From Chitinophaga deserti (lineage in GTDB: Bacteria; Bacteroidota; Bacteroidia; Chitinophagales; Chitinophagaceae), in NCBI RefSeq assembly GCF_003149455.1, contig NZ_QFFK01000003.1, positions 248,001 to 312,000 on the forward strand: a stretch of DNA of 64,000 nucleotides, given 5' to 3'. Shown piece after piece: positions 58,944 through 64,000 of this stretch. The position numbers and the translations under genes were made by a program. The notes under the pieces were generated by a model. That model searched no databases. It worked only from the letters and a program-made list of their open reading frames with translations, and was not told where the DNA came from. Each line of letters starts with the position of its first letter. Position 1 is the stretch's first letter.

Positions 58944-59900
58944 TTACATGCCTTTTTGAACCCTGAGGTTTTTGAGCATATCGGCTGTCATTTTCTCCAG
59001 ATCGAATTCAGGCTTCCAGTTCCAGTCGCGGGAGGCCAGCTCGTCGTTGATGCTTTTAGGCCAGCCATCGGCGATATGCTGCCGGTAGTCGGGCTCGTAG
59101 CTGATGGAGAAAGTGGGGATATGCTCACGGATGGCACCGGCTATCTCTTTAGGCGAGAAGCTCATGCCGGACAGGTTGTACCCTGAACGCACGGAGATCT
59201 TCGCATTATCGGCCTCCATCAGCTCGATGGTGGCACGGATAGCGTCGGGCATATACATCATGGGCAGATAGGTATCTTCCGACAGGAAGCACTTATAGCT
59301 GCCTTCCTCGAGGGCTTCGTGATAGATTTCCACCGCATAATCGGTGGTACCGCCGCCGGGGGCGGATTTGTAACTGATAAGGCCCGGGTAGCGCAGGGAG
59401 CGCACGTCGATACCGTACCGTGTATTGTAATATTCGCACCAGCGCTCGCCGGCGAATTTAGAGATTCCGTAGATGGTGGTAGGCTCAATGATCGTATGCT
59501 GCGGCGTTTCTTCTTTCGGGGAGTTGGGGCCGAACACGGCGATGGAGCTGGGCCAATAGATTTTATCGAGCCCTTCTTCCTTCGCGATATCGAGGACGTT
59601 GAGGAGGCTGGCCATATTGATGTTCCAGGCCAGCAGGGGGTTCTTTTCGCCGGTGGCGCTGAGGATGGCCGCAAGGAGATAGATCTGGGTGATGTTATGC
59701 CGGATCACCAACACATGGAGCATCTCCTTGTTCATCACGTCGAGCGACACGTAGGGGCCGGTACCCTTCAGCAGCTCATGCTCCTCCCGCAGGTCGGATG
59801 CAAGCACATTCGCGTCTCCATACATCTTGCGCAGGGCCAGTGTCAGTTCCACGCCGATCTGCCCGCAGGCGCCAATTACCAGTATCTTGTCTTTCTTCAT
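58944..59900 (-). CDS. L-threonine 3-dehydrogenase (short-chain/epimerase type)
   Basis: This 318-residue NAD-dependent enzyme is an extended SDR of the UDP-galactose-epimerase fold. The NAD loop ILVIGACGQIG is at 6-16, the active pair is in TTIYGISKFAGERW, and the segment RYPGLISYKSAPGGGTTDYA is diagnostic of the epimerase-like threonine dehydrogenase group known from Flavobacterium and Cytophaga relatives. It would oxidise L-threonine to 2-amino-3-oxobutyrate for glycine production by the Kbl lyase, which is not in the window. Monocistronic here. Confidence 0.88.
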   Translation of the reverse strand: MKKDKILVIGACGQIGVELTLALRKMYGDANVLASDLREEHELLKGTGPYVSLDVMNKEMLHVLVIRHNITQIYLLAAILSATGEKNPLLAWNINMASLLNVLDIAKEEGLDKIYWPSSIAVFGPNSPKEETPQHTIIEPTTIYGISKFAGERWCEYYNTRYGIDVRSLRYPGLISYKSAPGGGTTDYAVEIYHEALEEGSYKCFLSEDTYLPMMYMPDAIRATIELMEADNAKISVRSGYNLSGMSFSPKEIAGAIREHIPTFSISYEPDYRQHIADGWPKSINDELASRDWNWKPEFDLEKMTADMLKNLRVQKGM

Positions 59901-60118
59901 ATTGCCGATTGATAAAATAAGAGGTCAAATTTAGCTTCAAGTCGCAATATTACCGGAATTACCCATTCAAACAATGACAATACGATAACAATTCTACCCT
60001 GAGTGCCCCTTACTTCGTAACGGCTGCATCAGCCATGTCGGGAAATAAGCCTAATTTTGCGCCGTGCAAACGAGTAAGGCACAATTTGAATTGAATAAAC
60101 AGACTAATAGCGATAGCA

Positions 60119-60940
60119 ATGAAAACTTTAAAAGCATTGTTCAAGGAACAATATCATCCTGAAAACTTTTTCCTTATTGCAGGCCCCTGCGTAATTGAAG
60201 ACGAAGACCTGGTGATGGGCGTCGCCGAAAAGGTTTCCGCCATGTGTAAACGGCTGAACATTTCCTATGTATTCAAAGCCTCCTACCGCAAGGCCAACCG
60301 CACTTCCATCAACTCATTCACCGGCATCGGTGATGTGGAAGGGCTGGACCTGTTGCAGAAAGTAGGTAAAACTTTTAACGTACCCGTTACTTCTGATATC
60401 CACTCCGCTGCAGAAGCAGCCATGGCCGCTGCGTATGTAGACGTGCTGCAGATACCTGCATTCCTCTGCCGCCAGACAGACATCCTGCTGGCTGCCGCCG
60501 ATACCGGTAAATTCGTAAATGTGAAGAAAGGGCAGTTCCTCAGCGGCGAGTCCATGAAATTTGCAGTGGAAAAAATCCACCAGGCGGGAAATAACCATGT
60601 GCTGCTCACCGAGCGTGGCACTACCTTCGGCTACCAGGACCTGGTAGTGGATTACCGCAACATCCCTGTTATGAAAGGACTCGGTGCGCCCGTGGTGATG
60701 GATTGCACACATTCCCTGCAACAGCCTAACCAGCCCGGTGGTATCACCGGCGGTAATCCGCAGATGATCAGCACCATCGCCAAAGCGGCGATCGCTACCG
60801 GGGCCGACGGACTGTTCATCGAAACCCACCCCGATCCTTCCTGCGCCAAATCCGACGGGGCCAACATGCTGCGCCTCGATTTGCTGGAGCCGTTGCTGGA
60901 AGACCTGGTGCGCCTTCGCGAAGCAGTGTACAAAAAATAA
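60119..60940 (+). CDS. kdsA: 3-deoxy-8-phosphooctulonate synthase (KDO-8-P synthase)
   Basis: This 273-residue TIM-barrel enzyme condenses arabinose 5-phosphate with phosphoenolpyruvate to make KDO-8-phosphate for the lipopolysaccharide core. Motifs: FFLIAGPCVIEDEDL, FKASYRKANRTSINSFTG, VPVTSDIHS, QIPAFLCRQTD, VNVKKGQFLSGE, TERGTTFGYQDLVVD. C24 in AGPC marks the metal-dependent class (as in Aquifex), unlike the metal-free E. coli enzyme. A -7 box TAATTTTG is at 60052-60059 and a terminator follows, so it is transcribed alone. Confidence 0.96.
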   Translation: MKTLKALFKEQYHPENFFLIAGPCVIEDEDLVMGVAEKVSAMCKRLNISYVFKASYRKANRTSINSFTGIGDVEGLDLLQKVGKTFNVPVTSDIHSAAEAAMAAAYVDVLQIPAFLCRQTDILLAAADTGKFVNVKKGQFLSGESMKFAVEKIHQAGNNHVLLTERGTTFGYQDLVVDYRNIPVMKGLGAPVVMDCTHSLQQPNQPGGITGGNPQMISTIAKAAIATGADGLFIETHPDPSCAKSDGANMLRLDLLEPLLEDLVRLREAVYKK

Positions 60941-60963
60941 GTACGAAAGAATTGATCTATAAC

Positions 60964-60994
60964 AAGGCAGAGCACACGTGGTTCTGCCTTTTTT
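60964..60994 (+). terminator. Intrinsic terminator of kdsA
   Basis: A stem AAGGCAGAGC/GTTCTGCCTT (one G-T pair) with a 7-nt loop and a T-run, 24 bases after the stop. Confidence 0.88.
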
Positions 60995-61078
60995 ACTTTT
61001 TAGTTCGCCGGATTTCCATTAAATTCATAGCACACTGATTCGAATTGCTAAGTTTTCAACCCAAAAACACACCGCACT

Positions 61079-61474
61079 ATGATTCATTTGCATGATTTAA
61101 AGACAGGCGATCTCGTGCTGGCACAATTTGAGGAACAGTTAAGAGAAGGCAAGGTCCTGCAGGTAGACCGTGAGCTGGGCCAGGCCTGTGTATTGACCGA
61201 TCAGGAGAACTGGTATGAGCCAGCCGAACTTTTTCCCATTCCGCTCACCACTGAGCAACTGGTTAAACTAAAATTTAAAAAGGCGGAGGAAACAACGATT
61301 AACGGCGCGGCGGAAACTTATGTCCGCGGTCCTTTCTCTGTTACGCTTCATAACGGCAGCGATCCCCGCACCATCCTTCATTACCGCGACGAAACCCGGA
61401 ACATTGCCGGAGCCATCATGGTGCATGAACTACAGAACCACTATGCGGGGATGACGTTGTTCCATCTCGAATAA
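61079..61474 (+). CDS. Hypothetical protein, 131 residues
   Basis: The protein is not recognised. The first half (LHDLKTGDLVLAQFEEQLREG, VLTDQENWYEPAELFPIPLT) resembles a small SH3-like barrel that could bind nucleic acid or protein, the second half carries TYVRGPFSVTLHNG, and the C-terminus is VHELQNHYAGMTLFHLE. It has no signal peptide or membrane segment. It sits alone between the kdsA terminator and its own terminator at 61497. Coding potential is good from composition and the flanking signals. Confidence 0.7.
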   Translation: MIHLHDLKTGDLVLAQFEEQLREGKVLQVDRELGQACVLTDQENWYEPAELFPIPLTTEQLVKLKFKKAEETTINGAAETYVRGPFSVTLHNGSDPRTILHYRDETRNIAGAIMVHELQNHYAGMTLFHLE

Positions 61475-61496
61475 TACAATTCCTTCTTATGCATAA

Positions 61497-61535
61497 AAAG
61501 GGTGGCTGATTACATTCAGCCACCCTTTCTTTTTT
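61497..61535 (+). terminator. Intrinsic terminator of the 131-residue protein gene
   Basis: A 13-bp perfect stem (aaagggtggctga and its complement) with a 6-nt loop and a CTTTTTT tail. Confidence 0.92.
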
Positions 61536-61618
61536 GCCTTTATCCCAATCCCAATATTGCATTATTACACCCTCCCCTACCATTTTGCGACAAATCCGGT
61601 TTACAGCCTGTTCAAAAG

Positions 61619-61655
61619 CTAAAAAAGCGGGGCCACCCGAAGGCAGCCCCGCTTT
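61619..61655 (-). terminator. Intrinsic terminator of the DUF4382 gene
   Basis: On the minus strand a 10-bp stem (AAAGCGGGGC and its complement) with an inner CC-GAA-GG hairpin is followed by six T residues, 36 bases after the stop. Confidence 0.85.
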
Positions 61656-61690
61656 ACAAGGAATCATTGCGGCGGAAACCGCAAAAATCT

Positions 61691-62500
61691 TTATTTGTGC
61701 ATTAGCTTTACGGTATCCACGGTAGTAACCTGGCCGAGTACAACCGGCACGCCTAATTTAACGGCGGGCAGGAAATTGGTGTCTGTAGGGAGGAAGTGGA
61801 GGTTATAGGCACCTGCGGGGATGCCGCGCAGGAGGTAGCCCCCGTTCAGCGAATAGGTGCTGGCAACGGTGTCTGTACCCACAATGGCGAGTACGGCAGC
61901 CTGCACACTATCCGGCAATACACCGCCGCGGATGTTACCGCCTACGGCTTCGAGCACGGTGCGGATAACCGGCTTCAGGATGTATTTACCGCTGTTACCC
62001 GCTTTTACGATGGACTTGGCCACGTCAAAATCGAGGGTGAGCTTGTTGATGATACCGGCAACTACCGGCTGGTGGATGTTCAGTTTAAGGCCGGATTGCT
62101 GGGCGCTGGGCGTGGTGAGGGCAATGCGCTCGCCTTCGTTGGTTATCAGGAAGTTGTTATCCCCGAGTACGAGGCGGATCTGGGAAATTTTACCGGTGGG
62201 TATTTCCGCGTCTACCAGCATCGTGTCTTTGTCATTCACAAGATCCAGCAGATTGTAGGCACCTGCTTTTACACCGGGCAGCACAACCCAGTTCTGATCA
62301 TCAGCATCGGAACCGTTAAAACGGATCTCTTTCACATCGATCCAAACTTCGGCATAGTCTCCCGGATCGTCAGTAAGGGAGATCTGGAGGCGTGCTTTGT
62401 CGGGTGCGCCGTTGGAATCTGAATCGGAACAGGCTGCCAGTGTGGCGATACCACCCAGCATGAAGGTGCCGAGGGCGAGGTTTTTCCAGGTTTTTCTCAT
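61691..62500 (-). CDS. DUF4382 lipoprotein
   Basis: This 269-residue protein has a lipoprotein signal peptide with lipobox LAAC (C24), followed by a Ser/Asp-rich linker (SDSDSNGAPD) typical of surface-exported Bacteroidota lipoproteins. The DUF4382 beta-sandwich domain covers about 35-180 (ARLQISLTDDPGDYAEVWID, GAYNLLDLVNDKDTML, ISQIRLVLGDNN). A C-terminal beta domain (about 190-269; YLLRGIPAGAYNLHFLPT) resembles a carboxypeptidase-regulatory-like fold. The function of the family is unknown. It stands alone on the minus strand. Confidence 0.87.
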   Translation of the reverse strand: MRKTWKNLALGTFMLGGIATLAACSDSDSNGAPDKARLQISLTDDPGDYAEVWIDVKEIRFNGSDADDQNWVVLPGVKAGAYNLLDLVNDKDTMLVDAEIPTGKISQIRLVLGDNNFLITNEGERIALTTPSAQQSGLKLNIHQPVVAGIINKLTLDFDVAKSIVKAGNSGKYILKPVIRTVLEAVGGNIRGGVLPDSVQAAVLAIVGTDTVASTYSLNGGYLLRGIPAGAYNLHFLPTDTNFLPAVKLGVPVVLGQVTTVDTVKLMHK

Positions 62501-62622
62501 CTTGATGTTGTTTAATGGTCGAGCATTGTTAGGTCACTCTTACATCTTTGATGGGATCAAACCGGGAAAGTTTAACGAAGCTTTGGGAAATTTTAAAAAA
62601 AGAGATCGGGGCCTGTGGGAAT

Positions 62623-62844
62623 CTATAAATACCGGAGGGGGTTTCTGCGGGCGTTGGTGATGTAGTTCTTGATATTCATCCAGAAAGCCAGGATCATGTA
62701 CACGATGAGGGGTGAGCCCATTGCGAGGAAGGTGGCATAGATGAAGAAAAGACGGATGCGGGAGGTTGCAATGCCGAGTTTCTCCCCGATGGCGGTACAA
62801 ACGCCAAAGGACTTCCACTCAACAAAATCTTTGACCTTATTCAT
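62623..62844 (-). CDS. PspC domain protein
   Basis: This 73-residue protein has the PspC signature: a short lead-in (WKSFGVCTAIGEKLGIATSRIR) and a membrane helix (LFFIYATFLAMGSPLIVYMI), with a basic tail (NARRNPLRYL). PspC in enterobacteria senses membrane stress with PspB; in Bacteroidota short stand-alone copies are common and the role is unclear. Two -7 boxes TAAATTTG lie upstream on the minus strand (62856-62849 and 62875-62868); the farther one gives a normal leader. It faces aconitase in divergent orientation. Confidence 0.88.
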   Translation of the reverse strand: MNKVKDFVEWKSFGVCTAIGEKLGIATSRIRLFFIYATFLAMGSPLIVYMILAFWMNIKNYITNARRNPLRYL

Positions 62845-62985
62845 ATATCAAATTTATTACAATCCAGCAAATTTAACAAATGAAATTGGCAACGTTAACA
62901 AGAGTTTTAACTTTAAAAAAAGTCTGAAAATGTTTAACTTCGCCGTGCAAATTTTAATGTAACCGCTCTTAAATTATTTATTTCC

Positions 62986-64000
62986 ATGGTGTTTGATATT
63001 GACATGATTAAAAAATTGTATGCGGCACTCCCGGGTAAAGTGGAAGCTACCCGTAAGTTGTTGGGCCGGCCGCTTACACTGGCAGAAAAGATCCTTTACG
63101 CGCATTTGTATGAACCGACTACTACACCTTACGAAAGAGGGAAATCCTATGTGGAATTTGCTCCGGACCGTGTAGCGATGCAGGATGCAACCGCGCAGAT
63201 GGCTTTGCTGCAATTCATGACCTGTGGCCGTGATCAGGTTGCCGTTCCGTCTACCGTTCACTGCGATCACCTGATCCAGGCGAAAACCGGCGCAGCGCAA
63301 GACCTTGCCACTGCTATCGACACCAATAAAGAAGTTTACGAATTCCTCTCTTCTATATCCGACAAATACGGCATCGGTTTCTGGAAACCCGGCGCCGGTA
63401 TCATTCACCAGGTAGTACTGGAGAACTACGCGTTCCCCGGTGGTATGATGATCGGTACAGACTCCCACACTCCTAACGCAGGTGGTTTGGGTATGCTGGC
63501 CATCGGCGTTGGCGGTGCTGACGCGGTGGATGTAATGGCAGGCCTCGCATGGGAGCTGAAAATGCCTAAACTGATCGGTGTGAAACTGACAGGTAAACTC
63601 AGCGGATGGGCTTCTCCGAAAGACGTAATCCTTCGCGTTGCCGGTATCCTCACCGTGAAAGGCGGCACCGGCTGCATCGTGGAATACTTCGGCGAAGGTG
63701 CCGACTCCATGAGCGCTACCGGTAAAGGCACTATCTGTAACATGGGTGCTGAAATCGGCGCTACCTGCTCCGTTTTCGCTTACGATTCCCGTATGGCTGA
63801 CTACCTGAAAGTTACCGGCCGTACCGAAGTTGCTGCCCTGGCAGACGGTGTGCGTGAGCACCTCCGTCCGGATGACGCAGTAGCTGCTGATCCTTCCAAA
63901 TTCTACGATCAGGTTATCGAAATCAACCTCGACGAACTGGAGCCTTATGTAAACGGTCCCTTCACTCCGGATCTGGCATGGCCTATCTCTAAATTCGCTC
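62986..64000 (+). CDS. Aconitate hydratase (N-terminal part, cut by window end)
   Basis: The 338 visible codons are the first part of an aconitase of the mitochondrial/AcnM-like group common in Bacteroidota, which interconverts citrate and isocitrate in the TCA cycle. Conserved segments: [60 protein letters not shown] and [12 protein letters not shown]. The three cysteines that hold the 4Fe-4S cluster lie further downstream and cannot be checked. Start ATG 62986 ([10 protein letters not shown]) is the first in frame. The reading frame stays open to the window end. Confidence 0.93.
   Translation, partial: MVFDIDMIKKLYAALPGKVEATRKLLGRPLTLAEKILYAHLYEPTTTPYERGKSYVEFAPDRVAMQDATAQMALLQFMTCGRDQVAVPSTVHCDHLIQAKTGAAQDLATAIDTNKEVYEFLSSISDKYGIGFWKPGAGIIHQVVLENYAFPGGMMIGTDSHTPNAGGLGMLAIGVGGADAVDVMAGLAWELKMPKLIGVKLTGKLSGWASPKDVILRVAGILTVKGGTGCIVEYFGEGADSMSATGKGTICNMGAEIGATCSVFAYDSRMADYLKVTGRTEVAALADGVREHLRPDDAVAADPSKFYDQVIEINLDELEPYVNGPFTPDLAWPISKFA

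Overview
The window is chromosomal DNA from a Bacteroidota bacterium, most likely Chitinophagaceae (Chitinophaga or a close relative). The evidence is consistent across the window. Promoters carry the Bacteroidota -7 box TAnnTTTG. A one-piece tmRNA on the minus strand encodes the tag GESNYAMAA and has no encoded CCA. Type IX secretion parts are present: PorQ, a PorP/SprF protein and a type B sorting domain. There are also a TonB receptor with a carboxypeptidase-like N-terminal domain, an alanine/lysine-rich histone H1-like protein and a PspC protein. No rRNA, tRNA, CRISPR array, insertion sequence or prophage was seen.

Layout. 0-8.4 kb: partial SWIM zinc-finger gene, MerR/TipAS regulator, cytoplasmic GH43, HopJ-like protein, OmpA-family protein, secreted epoxide hydrolase, then an AT-rich two-gene insert (MazG-like pyrophosphohydrolase plus GIY-YIG/DUF2075 ATPase) that looks like a defence cassette, and a small hypothetical gene. 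8.4-12.1 kb: siderophore-type TonB receptor and an orphan protein. 12.3-17 kb: tmRNA, rseP, dxr and a GH3-family gene, all on the minus strand. 17.2-21 kb: rplU-rpmA, the H1-like repeat protein, a PolX-like protein whose polymerase site has lost all three acidic residues, PrsW, and a small membrane protein. 21.8-36.4 kb: a 4,543-residue Calx-beta adhesin with a type IX sorting domain, followed 18 bp later by its likely secretion partner PorP/SprF. 36.8-39 kb: ahcY and pdxJ. 39.4-48.8 kb (minus strand): ABC permease, ABC ATPase, porQ, lon, two outer-membrane barrel proteins and a metallophosphoesterase. 49-53.4 kb (plus strand): UPF0173 hydrolase, parA-parB-DUF5683, dapB and an Rrf2 regulator. 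54-57 kb: the sulfate-assimilation operon cysH-cysD-cysN. 57-64 kb: secreted unknown protein, threonine dehydrogenase, kdsA, small unknown protein, DUF4382 lipoprotein, PspC protein and the start of aconitase.

How the genes work together. The giant adhesin, PorP/SprF and PorQ belong to type IX secretion and cell-surface biology, and the adhesin/PorP pair mirrors SprB/SprF of gliding bacteria. CysD and CysN activate sulfate to APS. The four-cysteine form of CysH and the absence of an APS kinase suggest direct APS reduction, and the nearby Rrf2 protein is a plausible regulator. ParA/ParB handle chromosome segregation.

Most unusual signals. (1) Two intergenic hairpins built from 11-bp units, four units per arm around an 11-nt centre, with a same-register mismatch recurring every 11 bp. 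(2) Three dispersed copies of a repeat with a terminator-like hairpin upstream of the giant-adhesin locus. (3) A candidate small RNA with its own promoter and terminator upstream of the cys operon. (4) The MazG-like/GIY-YIG-DUF2075 cassette. (5) The polymerase-dead PolX.
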